In this document: piece after piece, positions 18,617-27,391 of the stretch | Layout of the letters: every line of letters begins with the position of its first letter | Numbering within the stretch: position 1 is the first letter of the stretch | Origin: Mycolicibacterium mengxianglii | GTDB taxonomy: Bacteria > Actinomycetota > Actinomycetes > Mycobacteriales > Mycobacteriaceae | Assembly: GCF_015710575.1 (NCBI RefSeq) | Contig: NZ_CP065373.1 | Location: 3,348,001 to 3,412,000 of the forward strand | DNA length: 64,000 bases | Reading direction: 5' to 3' | Position numbers and translations under genes: made by a program | The notes under the pieces: model-generated | The model's database searches: none | Seen by the model: only the letters and a program-made list of their open reading frames with translations | Told to the model about the DNA's origin: nothing

Positions 18617-19402
18617 ATGGGGTCTCCTGGGTCGGATGTGACTGCGCCTGCTCCGGTCGATTCCAGCACGCCGATGATCGCCGTGAACGGCGTCAACAAA
18701 CACTTCGGCAGCCTCCATGTCCTCAAAGACATCAACCTGACGGTGGCGCGCGGGCAGGTCGTCGTGGTGCTCGGCCCGTCCGGCTCCGGCAAGTCCACGC
18801 TGTGTCGCACGATCAACCGGCTCGAGACCATCGACTCGGGCACCATCGCCATCGACGGCGAGGAACTGCCCGCCGAGGGACGCAAGCTGGCCCAGCTGCG
18901 CTCCGATGTCGGCATGCTGTTCCAGTCGTTCAACCTCTTCGCGCACAAGACCATCCTGGAGAACGTCACACTGGCTCCGGTCAAGGTGCGCAAGGTGAGT
19001 AAGGACAAGGCCCGCACCGAGGCGATGGCACTGCTGGAACGCGTGGGGGTGGCCAACCAGGCGGACAAGTACCCCGCCCAGCTGTCCGGCGGTCAGCAGC
19101 AGCGGGTGGCGATCGCGCGGTCACTGGCGATGAATCCGAAGGTGATGCTGTTCGACGAGCCGACCAGCGCACTGGATCCCGAGATGATCAACGAGGTGCT
19201 CGATGTGATGACGTCGCTGGCGCGCGACGGCATGACGATGGTGGTGGTCACCCACGAGATGGGATTCGCGCGGCGCGCCGCCAACCGGGTGGTGTTCATG
19301 TCCGACGGCGCGATCGTCGAGGACGCCACGCCCGAAGATTTCTTCACCAACCCGAAGTCCGATCGTGCCAAGGATTTCCTCGGCAAGATCCTCAACCACT
19401 AG
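18617..19402 (+). CDS. gluA: glutamate/amino-acid ABC transporter ATPase
   Basis: The 261-residue ATPase has Walker [11 protein letters not shown]-loop LFQSFNLF, signature LSGGQQQR, Walker B VMLFDEP and the H-loop THEM, i.e. a polar amino-acid (GlnQ/GluA) importer ATPase. It is the first gene of a four-gene operon with a binding lipoprotein and two permeases (spacings 24, 29 and 28 bases). A block of this kind lies between miaB and recX in M. smegmatis as I recall, and is missing from M. tuberculosis. The start is uncertain: GTG 18638 and ATG 18674 are in frame and none has a strong ribosome-binding site. Confidence 0.9.
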   Translation: MGSPGSDVTAPAPVDSSTPMIAVNGVNKHFGSLHVLKDINLTVARGQVVVVLGPSGSGKSTLCRTINRLETIDSGTIAIDGEELPAEGRKLAQLRSDVGMLFQSFNLFAHKTILENVTLAPVKVRKVSKDKARTEAMALLERVGVANQADKYPAQLSGGQQQRVAIARSLAMNPKVMLFDEPTSALDPEMINEVLDVMTSLARDGMTMVVVTHEMGFARRAANRVVFMSDGAIVEDATPEDFFTNPKSDRAKDFLGKILNH

Positions 19403-19426
19403 CGGCCCCCGCGAAAGGAACCGACA

Positions 19427-20257
19427 GTGAAATCCATGAAGATGCGTGCAATGGCAGCTCTTGCTGTTGCCGTAGCCCTCCCCTTGACTCTGAGCGCCTG
19501 TGGCGGTGACAGCGGCGGCGGCGAAAGCGGTGGCGGGGACACGATTTCCATCGGCACCAAGTTCGACCAGCCCGGCCTGGGTCTGAAAAACCCCGACGGC
19601 ACGATGAGCGGCTTCGACGTCGACGTCGCCACCTATGTCGCGGGCGAATTGGGGTACGCACCGGACAAGATCGAATGGGTGGAGTCCCCGTCGGCGCAGC
19701 GGGAGAACCTGATCCAGAACGGCCAGGTCCAGTTCATCGCGGCCACCTACTCGATCACCGACGCCCGCAAGGAGAAGGTGGACTTCGCCGGCCCGTATCT
19801 GATCACCGGCCAGAGCCTGCTGGTGCGCGCCGACAACGCCGACATCACCGGCCCGGCGTCGCTGGAGAACAACAAGAAGCTGTGCTCGGTCTCGGGGTCC
19901 ACCCCGGCGCAGAAGATCAAGGATGAGTACCCCGGCGTACAGCTGCAGCAGTACGACACGTATTCGGCGTGCATCGAAGCGCTCAAGAACGGCGCGATCG
20001 ACGCGGTGACCACCGACGAGACCATCCTGGCCGGTTACGCCGCCCAGACCCCGGGGGCCTTCAAGATCGTCGGCGACACCTTCTCCGAGGAGAAGTACGG
20101 GGTCGGCCTGAAGAAGGACGACAGCGAACTGCGCACCAAGATCAATGACGCGCTGGAGAAGATGGAGTCCAGCGGCGCCTGGAAGGAAGCGTTCGACAAG
20201 AACCTCGGCCCGGCCGGTATCACTGCACCGCAACCGCCGGCCGTCGACCGGTACTGA
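19427..20257 (+). CDS. gluB: glutamate-type substrate-binding lipoprotein
   Basis: The 276-residue protein has a lipoprotein signal peptide with lipobox LSAC (Cys25) followed by a Gly/Ser-rich linker, then a family-3 periplasmic binding protein fold (SIGTKFDQPGLGLKNPDGTMSGFDVDVATYVA, IEWVESPSAQRENLIQNGQVQFIAATYSIT). The sequence is close to GluB of Corynebacterium, so glutamate (possibly also glutamine or aspartate) is the likely ligand. The GTG start at 19427 has GAAAGGAACC upstream. Confidence 0.9.
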   Translation: MKSMKMRAMAALAVAVALPLTLSACGGDSGGGESGGGDTISIGTKFDQPGLGLKNPDGTMSGFDVDVATYVAGELGYAPDKIEWVESPSAQRENLIQNGQVQFIAATYSITDARKEKVDFAGPYLITGQSLLVRADNADITGPASLENNKKLCSVSGSTPAQKIKDEYPGVQLQQYDTYSACIEALKNGAIDAVTTDETILAGYAAQTPGAFKIVGDTFSEEKYGVGLKKDDSELRTKINDALEKMESSGAWKEAFDKNLGPAGITAPQPPAVDRY

Positions 20258-20286
20258 TCGAGCTCCGGACCGGATAACCGCTGCCC

Positions 20287-20967
20287 GTGGAGGTTTTCAC
20301 CGAGTACCGCGATGAGATATTCGCGGCGTTCTGGATCACCATCAAGCTGACGGTGTACTCGGGCATCGGCGCCCTGATCCTCGGCACGGTGCTGGCCGCG
20401 ATGCGGCTGGCACCGGTGCCGATGCTCAACTGGATCGGCACCTCGTACGTCAACGTGGTGCGCAACACCCCGCTGACGCTGATCATCCTGTTCTGTTCGT
20501 TCGGGCTGTCCCAGACGCTGGGCATCACCTTGGTGGATTCGCAGTCCCCGACGTCGATCGACGACAGCAACTTCCGCCTCGCGGTTCTGGGGCTGACGCT
20601 CTACACCGCATCGTTCGTGTGTGAAACGGTGCGCTCGGGAGTGAACACGGTGCCGTTGGGGCAGGCCGAGGCCGCCCGCTCACTGGGTTTCACCTTCAGC
20701 CAGAATCTGCGAATCATCATGCTCCCGCAGGCTTTTCGCTCGGTGATCATCCCCATGGGCTCGGTACTCATCGCGTTGACGAAGAACACCACCATCGCTT
20801 CGGCGATCGGCGTCGCCGAGGCGGCGTTGCTCATGAAGGAGATGATCGAGAACACCGCGGCTCTGATCCTGGTCGGCACCATCTTCGCCACCGGGTTCGT
20901 GATCCTGACGTTGCCGTTGGGTCTGTTCTTCGGCTGGCTCGGTAAGCGGATGGCGGTGGCACGGTGA
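20287..20967 (+). CDS. gluC: amino-acid ABC transporter permease
   Basis: The 226-residue permease has about five membrane helices and the HisM/GlnP-type EAA loop (GQAEAARSLGFTFSQNLRIIMLPQA). It starts at GTG 20287, which begins MEVFTEYRDEIFAAFWITIKLTV. It should pair with the next gene product as the heterodimeric membrane channel of the GluABCD importer. Confidence 0.9.
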   Translation: MEVFTEYRDEIFAAFWITIKLTVYSGIGALILGTVLAAMRLAPVPMLNWIGTSYVNVVRNTPLTLIILFCSFGLSQTLGITLVDSQSPTSIDDSNFRLAVLGLTLYTASFVCETVRSGVNTVPLGQAEAARSLGFTFSQNLRIIMLPQAFRSVIIPMGSVLIALTKNTTIASAIGVAEAALLMKEMIENTAALILVGTIFATGFVILTLPLGLFFGWLGKRMAVAR

Positions 20968-20995
20968 TGGGCGCTCACCTGGAGAACGGAGCATC

Positions 20996-21886
20996 ATGAG
21001 CGGGGCCTCGGTACTGTTCGACGCCCCCGGCCCGCGGGCGCGGATCCGTAATCGGATCTTCAACGGGGTCACCGTCGTGGTGCTGGTGATCATCGCCTGG
21101 CTGGTGGTGGGCAAGCTCGCTGACCGGGGTCAGCTGACTGCGGCCAAGTGGGAGCCGTTCCTCACCGCCAACTTGTGGAAGACCTATGTGCTGCCCGGCA
21201 TCCAGGGCACGCTCACCGCGGCGGCGATCTCGATCGTGCTGGCGGTGATCCTGGGCTTTCTCCTCGGCGTCGGCCGGATGTCGCATGTCACGCCGCTGCG
21301 CGTGGCATGTGCGGTGTTCGTCGAGTTCTTCCGCGCCGTGCCAGTGCTGATCATGATGATCTTCGCGTACTTCTTGTACGCGCAGTACGACGTGTTCCCG
21401 TCCAGGCAGCTGGCACTGGCCGGTGTGGTGACCGGTCTCACGCTCTACAACAGCGCGGTGATCGCCGAGATCGTCCGGGCCGGGATCAACGCCGTTCCCC
21501 GGGGTCAGGCCGAAGCGGCGTCGGCGCTGGGGTTGAGTTGGGGACAGACCATGCGAACCATCCTGCTGCCGCAGGCGGTCACCTCGATGCTGCCGGTGTT
21601 GGTGTCCCAGCTGGTGGTGGTGCTCAAGGACACCGCGATCGGCTACCAGATCACCTTTGTCGAGATGGTGCGCCAGGGCACGCAGGTCGGCTCGTCGTAC
21701 GGCAACTACATTCCCGCCCTGATCGTCATCGCGGTCCTGATGATCTCCGTCAACTTCACCTTGTCCGTGGCCGCCACCCGGCTGGAACGCCGGTTGCGTC
21801 ATTCCAAGAAAGCACCGCCCACACTCGACGCCCAGGCCATTGAGCAGGAGGGCGCTCCCGGGGTGGCGGTCAAGACCGCAGATTGA
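20996..21886 (+). CDS. gluD: amino-acid ABC transporter permease
   Basis: The 296-residue permease carries an N-terminal extension with one helix (about 22-40) before the HisM-type core and the EAA loop RGQAEAASALGLSWGQTMRTILLPQA. The C-terminus is a basic/acidic cytoplasmic tail. The ATG has GGAGAACGGAGCATC just upstream. It is the last gene of the operon and converges on the LLM gene with 3 bases between stops. Confidence 0.9.
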   Translation: MSGASVLFDAPGPRARIRNRIFNGVTVVVLVIIAWLVVGKLADRGQLTAAKWEPFLTANLWKTYVLPGIQGTLTAAAISIVLAVILGFLLGVGRMSHVTPLRVACAVFVEFFRAVPVLIMMIFAYFLYAQYDVFPSRQLALAGVVTGLTLYNSAVIAEIVRAGINAVPRGQAEAASALGLSWGQTMRTILLPQAVTSMLPVLVSQLVVVLKDTAIGYQITFVEMVRQGTQVGSSYGNYIPALIVIAVLMISVNFTLSVAATRLERRLRHSKKAPPTLDAQAIEQEGAPGVAVKTAD

Positions 21887-21889
21887 CCG

Positions 21890-22711
21890 TCACACCGGCA
21901 AGGCCCTGAGCAGCTGTTCGTGTGTCGGCGGCTGGTAGAACGACAACACCGCGTGCTGGCAGCCGAGCTCCTCGAAAAGCGGTAGCCGACTCAGCTGTTC
22001 GTCGACCTGTCCCTCCTGCTGCGGATGCAGGAACAGCTGTACCGAGCGCCGGATCTGCTTCGGGTCGCGTCCGACCTCCGCGCACGCCTCGTCCAGGCGG
22101 GCACTGACCTGTGCCCATTCCTGGGCGTCACCCTGGACCGGCATATTCCATTCGTCGGCGTGGCGGGCGATGACCCGCAGCATCTTGGGCCCCGACCCGC
22201 CGATGATGATCGGCGGGTGCGGCTGCTGCACCGGCTTGGGTTCGCCGAGGGCGTCCTCGACGGTGAAGAAGCGGCCGGCGAAACTGACCGACGATTCGGT
22301 CCACAGCGCGCGGATGATGGTCAACGCTTCGTCGAGCATCGCGACGCGGGCGCCGGGACCGGGATAGTCCAGCCCGTAGCCACGGTGCTCGGCCTCATGC
22401 CAGCCCGCCCCGATCCCGAAGTCCAGCCGACCTGCGCTGATGTGGTCCACCGTGACGGCCATCTTGGCCAGTACCGCCGGGTTGCGGAAGGTGACACTGC
22501 TGACGAGGCAGCCGATCCTGGCCCGTTTGGTGACCGCCGCCATCGCCGCCAGGGTGGTCCACCCCTCCAGAGTCGGAGCGGTGCTGTCCAGCAGACCGTA
22601 GAAATGGTCGTAGTCGTAGACACCGTGAAAACCGAGTTCGTCTGCGGCGCGCCAGAATCGCTCCAGGACCGGATAGTCGAACGTGGGCGCCAGTTTCGCC
22701 GAAACGTGCAT
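21890..22711 (-). CDS. LLM-class F420-dependent oxidoreductase
   Basis: The 273-residue TIM-barrel protein has the luciferase-like monooxygenase pattern: HVSAKLAPTF, a helix with RAADELGFHGVYDYDHF, VSSVTFRNPAVLAKMAVTVDHISAGRLDFGIGAGWHEAEHRGYGLDYP and PPIIIGGSGPKMLRVIARHADEWN. Such mycobacterial proteins mostly use coenzyme F420, or FMN; the substrate is unknown. It marks the left border of the accessory block between gluABCD and recX. Confidence 0.85.
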   Translation of the reverse strand: MHVSAKLAPTFDYPVLERFWRAADELGFHGVYDYDHFYGLLDSTAPTLEGWTTLAAMAAVTKRARIGCLVSSVTFRNPAVLAKMAVTVDHISAGRLDFGIGAGWHEAEHRGYGLDYPGPGARVAMLDEALTIIRALWTESSVSFAGRFFTVEDALGEPKPVQQPHPPIIIGGSGPKMLRVIARHADEWNMPVQGDAQEWAQVSARLDEACAEVGRDPKQIRRSVQLFLHPQQEGQVDEQLSRLPLFEELGCQHAVLSFYQPPTHEQLLRALPV

Positions 22712-23059
22712 GGTCTGCAGATGTTAGTCAGTCACCGGGCCGGTGAACCGGGTGGCATTGTTCTCCGGCAGGTACTCCACGGGCCGCGTACCCGGGACGG
22801 GTAACCACGTCCTGCCCGCGCGACAACACCCAGGCCGGCGCGTCACCTGGAGCGGGTGGCAACGACGCGGCGATCGTCATGCCCGACACTGAGTGGAAAT
22901 TGATTGCTGTCCAACGATTCTGGGACGCAGCGGGCCACATGGGTCAGTGGTGCGTCGGTATCAAGCGGCTCCATGTACCACCACGAGGACGCTGAGTTGG
23001 CCACCCCATGCGTCGGCCGGTTACCAGTAGTAGCCGCGCGAGTCTCATTGTGTCGTACT
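22712..23059. other. intergenic region, possible gene remnant
   Basis: There is no supported gene here. On the minus strand, around 22850-22990, the reading LDSNQFPLSVGHDDRRVVATR looks protein-like but has no start or length, so it may be the end of a decayed gene. No repeat or transposase remnant was recognised. It serves as the upstream region of the LLM gene and the downstream region of the first LysR gene. Confidence 0.4.
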
Positions 23060-23989
23060 TCACGACAGATCTGGTGTAGTCCCGAACGGATCATCGGGAG
23101 GTAGCCATCCCTTCTCGCCGTCTGGTTGCGAGGTGAGCACGCCACGCGTGAGCGCATCTATGACTGCGTGCACCGCTGTCCGATCATCGTCGAGTCGCCA
23201 CACCAGCGACCACGTCCACATCGGGGCGGGCTTGATGATCGGGCGGCGGACAAGATCGCGGGGCAATTGCGCGGTCTGCCCCATAGGAGAGTTCAGAACG
23301 GGACGCCGCGTGCGGCGCACGTGTTCGAAGAACGTGGGCCCAGTGATCCCACCGTCGGCGATATCCAGCGTGGCCGCACCGGATTCCTCTGCGAACAGTT
23401 CTCCGTAGCGGTTCCACGATTGCCAACTCTCTCCATCTGCGTCGAGCAGTACCATGACGTCTCTGGCCCGCACTGGGGACTCGTCGGCGCCAACGCTCAC
23501 CGCGTAGAGACGGTCCATTCCGATCAGGTGCGCCCCGAGTCCGGAGCTTTCCAAGCCGGTGGTCTGCACCCAGCAGATAGCAAGGTCGAGGCTGCCCTCC
23601 GCGACACGTGCAGCCTGAATATGCGACGGCATGACCCAGTTGTCCACTTGCAGATTCGCCACTGTCGCAGTACGTTCCGCCCAATCGATGGGGTACCAGG
23701 CCACGTATCCCAGACGAATCGGCGCCGTGGAGGTCATGCCCGTCGCTTCTCGGCGCATCTCGTCTGCCTGATCGACCAATGCCCGAATATGGGGCAGCAG
23801 TGCGGCACCGGCCGGCGTGAGGGACACAGCCCGCCGATCCCGGTCGAGCAAACGCACTTTCAGATCACGTTCGAGCACCTTGATCTGCTGCGAGAGCGAC
23901 GGACCCGCGATGTGCAGCCGTTCCGCAGCCCTGCCGAAATTCAGCTCTTCGGCGACGGTCACGAAGTAGCGCAGGTGTCTCAGCTCCAC
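23060..23989 (-). CDS. LysR-family transcriptional regulator (paralogue 1)
   Basis: The 309-residue protein has a typical LysR winged helix at 1-60 (MELRHLRYFVTVAEELNFGRAAERLHIAGPSLSQQIKVLE) and an effector domain. It is a close paralogue of the regulator at 27392-28309: shared stretches include VAEELN, PSLSQQI, LAICWVQT, SWNRY, DGGITG and APTPLWTWSLV-like ends (here APMWTWSLV). It is divergent from the SDR gene across 340 bases, the usual LysR target arrangement. The effector is unknown. Confidence 0.9.
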   Translation of the reverse strand: MELRHLRYFVTVAEELNFGRAAERLHIAGPSLSQQIKVLERDLKVRLLDRDRRAVSLTPAGAALLPHIRALVDQADEMRREATGMTSTAPIRLGYVAWYPIDWAERTATVANLQVDNWVMPSHIQAARVAEGSLDLAICWVQTTGLESSGLGAHLIGMDRLYAVSVGADESPVRARDVMVLLDADGESWQSWNRYGELFAEESGAATLDIADGGITGPTFFEHVRRTRRPVLNSPMGQTAQLPRDLVRRPIIKPAPMWTWSLVWRLDDDRTAVHAVIDALTRGVLTSQPDGEKGWLPPDDPFGTTPDLS

Positions 23990-24329
23990 TACGCGATTCT
24001 AGTTCACCGGGACCCGCGTTCGACAGTAAAGGCCGTCTTCGAGATTCACCATCTGCTGCCCACGCGGATCGTTGGCATGCGCTGAATCCATTGCCGTAGC
24101 GCTCATTACATCAGCGGTGGTGTCACCACCAGGTGGGTTGGATGTCGTCATGAACCACTGCTGAGGGGTTGGGCTACTGCGCTGGGCTGCAGCCGGTGGC
24201 GTGTGAGGTCCTGGCTTCTAGCTAGGAGCTATGTCGTCCTTTGGTTCTGGGCCGGCGCCGATGACTATCTAGGGATTGACGGCGCGCAGATCGTCGCGCA
24301 TCCCACCAATGAGACAGGACGCCAACGAC
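23990..24329. other. divergent promoter region, LysR-1 / SDR
   Basis: This region of about 340 bases without a gene separates the LysR gene from the SDR gene. It contains a 7-base-arm inverted repeat GGTGGTG-T-CACCACC (24116-24130), the best candidate regulatory site. Base composition is lower in GC than the neighbouring core genes. Confidence 0.5.
24116..24130. promoter_or_regulatory. inverted repeat GGTGGTG-T-CACCACC
   Basis: Perfect 7-base arms with a one-base centre lie about 200 bases upstream of the SDR start and 127 bases upstream of the LysR start. It could be an operator or a LysR site; it does not obviously contain the T-N11-A core. Confidence 0.35.
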
Positions 24330-25217
24330 ATGACAGATGCCTCTACCCTCAAGAAAGTACTGATCACCGGTGCGGGCACTGGTTTCGGCTACGAGGTCGC
24401 AATGCGCCTGGCCGAGAAGGGCTTTGACGTGGTGGCTGTGGTGGAAATCTACGGGCAGGTGCAAACACTCAAAAGGCAAGCCGCGGAGCGGGGCGTGACA
24501 CTTCAGGTCGAGAAACTCGACGTGACGAACGAGGGAGATCGACGCAAGGCGCTCGACTGGGGTATCGAAATCCTCGTGAACAACGCCGGAGTCGGCGAAG
24601 GCGGGTCGACCGTCGACATCCCAGAGGCCAACATCCGCCACCAGTTCGAGGTCAATGTGACCGGTCCCCTGCTACTCACGCAGGGCATCGCCAAACAGAT
24701 GGCCAAGCGCGGCGCGGGACGCATTGTGTGGGTCTCATCGCGGGAAGGACTCAACGTCAACCCATTCACCGGCCTCTACTCGGCGTCCAAGCACGCAGTC
24801 GAAGCAATAGCGGAGAGCATGAAGGACGAACTGCAAGAGTTCGGCGTTGAGGTCGCGACGATGAACCCTGGACCATTCCTGACCGGGTTCAACGACCGCA
24901 TCTTCCAGACCTGGGAAAGCTGGTTGGATGACCCCGCCCAGCGGTTGTTCGACTATTCCGAGTTGGCGTTCCCACGTGCACAGTTCAACCCCGAGCCGGT
25001 CTACACAACGTTGACCGCTCTCGCCGCCGGGGAGATCGACACCTACCGAAATCTGGAACCGAAGTCCATGATCGAAGAAACGAAGAGCTTGATCATGGCG
25101 CCTTGGGACAAGAAGACGACCGACGGCCTCGGAACCCGTAACGAGGGAATCCAGAGAGCGTACGACATGACCCCCGAGCAACTACGTGACGACCAGGACC
25201 CAATCCCCTCGCCCTGA
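24330..25217 (+). CDS. SDR-family oxidoreductase
   Basis: The 295-residue short-chain dehydrogenase has the cofactor motif LITGAGTGFGYEVA (Gly-rich loop at about 13-19), NNAG in LVNNAGVGEGG and the catalytic YSASK. It is longer than classical SDRs, with a C-terminal extension rich in charged residues (ELAFPRAQFNPEPVYTTL onwards). The ATG at 24330 has AGGAC upstream; ATG 24309 is an alternative. The substrate is unknown; the divergent LysR suggests induction by its substrate or product. Confidence 0.85.
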   Translation: MTDASTLKKVLITGAGTGFGYEVAMRLAEKGFDVVAVVEIYGQVQTLKRQAAERGVTLQVEKLDVTNEGDRRKALDWGIEILVNNAGVGEGGSTVDIPEANIRHQFEVNVTGPLLLTQGIAKQMAKRGAGRIVWVSSREGLNVNPFTGLYSASKHAVEAIAESMKDELQEFGVEVATMNPGPFLTGFNDRIFQTWESWLDDPAQRLFDYSELAFPRAQFNPEPVYTTLTALAAGEIDTYRNLEPKSMIEETKSLIMAPWDKKTTDGLGTRNEGIQRAYDMTPEQLRDDQDPIPSP

Positions 25218-25250
25218 CGCGGGACCCTGCACGAGCAGGGAGCACTGTTC

Positions 25251-25286
25251 ACCATGCCCACCAAGACAACCATGCCCACCAAGACA
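25251..25286. repeat. 18-bp direct tandem repeat
   Basis: Two exact copies of ACCATGCCCACCAAGACA sit between the SDR stop and the following hairpin. The region is non-coding, so the repeat could be a replication-slippage product. Confidence 0.85.
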
Positions 25287-25287
25287 A

Positions 25288-25329
25288 CGGGGTTGCGTGC
25301 CGGGTTTCATACCCCGGCACGCAACCCCG
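25288..25329. terminator. bidirectional 17-bp hairpin terminator
   Basis: CGGGGTTGCGTGCCGGG (25288-25304) pairs perfectly with 25313-25329 around an 8-base loop. It lies between the convergent SDR and tautomerase genes and lacks a U-tract, as expected for a mycobacterial intrinsic terminator. Confidence 0.8.
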
Positions 25330-25359
25330 GTCAGTGTCGTGGCGTCGCGCAAGCAGCCG

Positions 25360-25794
25360 TTAGACCGGCTTTTCACCGTCCGGCGGATTGCGCAGGTCAT
25401 CGAGCACCACCGGCACTCCGAACAGACCCCAGTCCTGAGCCGGGACATCTCGAATCAGGACATAGGCGGGTACGCGCTCATCTGCCGGGATATCCGCATA
25501 CTTGCGCACGCTGTCGGTGATAGACGCGATCAGTTTCTTCTTCGCCTCGGCGTCCAAGCCGCCGTCGACGATATTGACCTCGAAGCTGATGACCTTCGTC
25601 CCGCCGGGCTTTCCGCCGTGATAGACCCGTCCGGCAGGAAACTCATTGGCGTAGACCCAGGTGGTGCTACGGACGAAGGGCGTGTTCGGCAGCCCCTCGC
25701 ACTCGAGTCCGGCTGTCGTGATGTCGTCGGCAAGCGCGTCGATCGCGCCCTCGGGGAACATCCCCTCCGGGTAGTTGATATAGATCAGTGGCAT
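25360..25794 (-). CDS. tautomerase-family protein (4-OT/MIF superfamily)
   Basis: The 144-residue product begins MPLIYINYPEG, leaving the amino-terminal Pro that is the catalytic base of the tautomerase superfamily after Met removal. At 144 residues it is a two-domain (fused beta-alpha-beta) form, like cis-CaaD/MSAD-type or uncharacterised tautomerases; the second half reads VISFEVNIVDGGLDAEAKKKLIASITDSV. It lies 29 bases after the zinc ADH on the same strand, so the two are probably one operon acting on a common keto/enol intermediate. Confidence 0.8.
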   Translation of the reverse strand: MPLIYINYPEGMFPEGAIDALADDITTAGLECEGLPNTPFVRSTTWVYANEFPAGRVYHGGKPGGTKVISFEVNIVDGGLDAEAKKKLIASITDSVRKYADIPADERVPAYVLIRDVPAQDWGLFGVPVVLDDLRNPPDGEKPV

Positions 25795-25823
25795 TGATTC
25801 TCTCCTTTAATGAGTTGCGGGGC

Positions 25824-26891
25824 TCAGAATTTGGTGATGACGACGTAGCCGCGGGTTCCGAAGTCGGGCAGCACGTCGAAGACACCCTGCACATCGTCGA
25901 AACCGATTTCTTGCCGAACATGTTGGTGGGGAGCAAGTTTCCCGTTCTGGATCATGGCAAGCAGTTCGGGGTAATCCGCGTGCGGATTGCCGAGACTGCC
26001 CGAGATCGACCATTCCTTGGCCACCATCTTGTCGATGGGGATCGTGAGATTGCCGTCCTCGCCGCGCGTGGTCAGCCCGACCGTGGCCAATCGACCGCCC
26101 TTTTGGAGCGACTCGAGGGCTGCCAGCGTTGCGTCGTTCATCCCGACCGCGTCAATTGACACTTCCGAACCGATGCCGCCGTTGATCGCCTGCACCTGCT
26201 CACCGACTTCCGCCGGGGTCAGGTGCTCTGATGCAATCACTTCCATCGCGCCGAGCTTGGTCGCCTCGAGCAGCCGATCCGGCTGCTTGTCGACTGCGAT
26301 GACCTGCGCACCCAGAGCGGACGCGATCTCGACTGCTGCCAAGCCCACACCACCGAGGCCCACAACCGTCACGGTCTCCCCGGCACGAACGGAAGCTCGT
26401 GTGCGCACTTGACGGTAGGCCGTCATGTAACGACAACCCAGCACCGCCGCATCGAGATCGGTGACCTCACTTGGGAGGGGAATGCAGTTCAGGTTGGCGT
26501 TGGGGACGCGGACGTACTCGGCGAAACCGCCAGAGCCGTCAAGCAGGAACGGCCACACCCAGTTGTCACACAGATTCTGCAGACCCTTCCTGCAGTAACG
26601 GCACCCACCGCACGCGAAGTTGAACGGCACAGTTACACGTGTGCCGACCGACAGCCCAGTCACCTTGCTGCCCACGCTCTCGACCACGCCGCCGATCTCA
26701 TGACCCAACGTCGTAGGCAACGGAGGATGGAGCCCGATCCATGTCCAGTCGCCGTTCCATACGTGCCAGTCGGTGCGACAGACTCCCGACGCGGTGACGC
26801 GGATCAGTGCGTCGTCATCGCCGATCTCTGCAATGGGTACATCACGTACCACCAGTCGTTTTCGGAAATCATCCATCTGCACAGCGCGCAT
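25824..26891 (-). CDS. zinc-dependent alcohol dehydrogenase
   Basis: The 355-residue MDR enzyme has catalytic zinc ligands in GVCRTDWHVW and GHEIGG, four structural-zinc cysteines in CGGCRYCRKGLQNLC, and the Rossmann motif VVGLGGVGLAAVEIA followed by an acidic residue (VIAVDKQ), so NAD is preferred over NADP. The start ATG 26891 has GAAGGGACT upstream; the frame extends further but without the ADH N-terminus. It is divergent from LysR-2 across 500 bases and probably its target. Confidence 0.9.
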   Translation of the reverse strand: MRAVQMDDFRKRLVVRDVPIAEIGDDDALIRVTASGVCRTDWHVWNGDWTWIGLHPPLPTTLGHEIGGVVESVGSKVTGLSVGTRVTVPFNFACGGCRYCRKGLQNLCDNWVWPFLLDGSGGFAEYVRVPNANLNCIPLPSEVTDLDAAVLGCRYMTAYRQVRTRASVRAGETVTVVGLGGVGLAAVEIASALGAQVIAVDKQPDRLLEATKLGAMEVIASEHLTPAEVGEQVQAINGGIGSEVSIDAVGMNDATLAALESLQKGGRLATVGLTTRGEDGNLTIPIDKMVAKEWSISGSLGNPHADYPELLAMIQNGKLAPHQHVRQEIGFDDVQGVFDVLPDFGTRGYVVITKF

Positions 26892-27391
26892 TGCCGTTAG
26901 TCCCTTCGTACTGATTCTTTGAATGTGCCAGCGATTGGTGCGGCCCCGACAACGGCGTCTCATCGACGTCCTCAACCGGACCGGCTCCCGGTTCCCCATC
27001 GATGCAGTCAGACAACCGGCTACATTGCCGGACAACATCTTCGGATCGAGAACTGAGAATCGGGCGCCGCGTCAAACTGGCCTTCACCAATGATCATTGG
27101 TGCAGGCTCACATTGAAAGGACGGCATTCCTTTCAGCTTGTAGTCAGGACCTCACACGCGAGGCCAGCAGGTGACGGTGAGCGTCGATCGAATACGGCGG
27201 GTCGATCACGGGGAGTCACTGCCGGCACGTTCACTGCTCGAACGGAGTATCGGCCTACCAGTCGACTGCGATTCGTTCGTCGGCGATATCGAGGCCGCAC
27301 CGCGGCATGTTGTCCAGATGTTCCAGATGTGAAGCCCGCAGAGTTCACAAAGTCCGTCGGCATCCGTGTCCTGGGGATAACATGCAAGGTT
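26892..27391. other. divergent promoter region, ADH / LysR-2
   Basis: These 500 bases without a convincing gene include the perfect 18-base palindrome at 27085-27102. The open frame upstream of the LysR start (from 27002) shows no codon-level conservation with LysR proteins and is rejected as coding. Confidence 0.5.
27085..27102. promoter_or_regulatory. perfect 18-bp palindrome CACCAATGATCATTGGTG
   Basis: This is a fully self-complementary 18-mer centred 203 bases upstream of the ADH start and about 298 bases upstream of the LysR-2 start. Its symmetry and position suggest an operator for the adjacent LysR protein or for another dimeric regulator. Confidence 0.55.

Noticed and set aside
27002..27391. 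N-terminal extension of LysR-2
   Set aside because: 130 codons precede the conserved LysR start (MEFRQLRYF); they lack any domain, include the palindrome at 27085 and lie in the promoter region.
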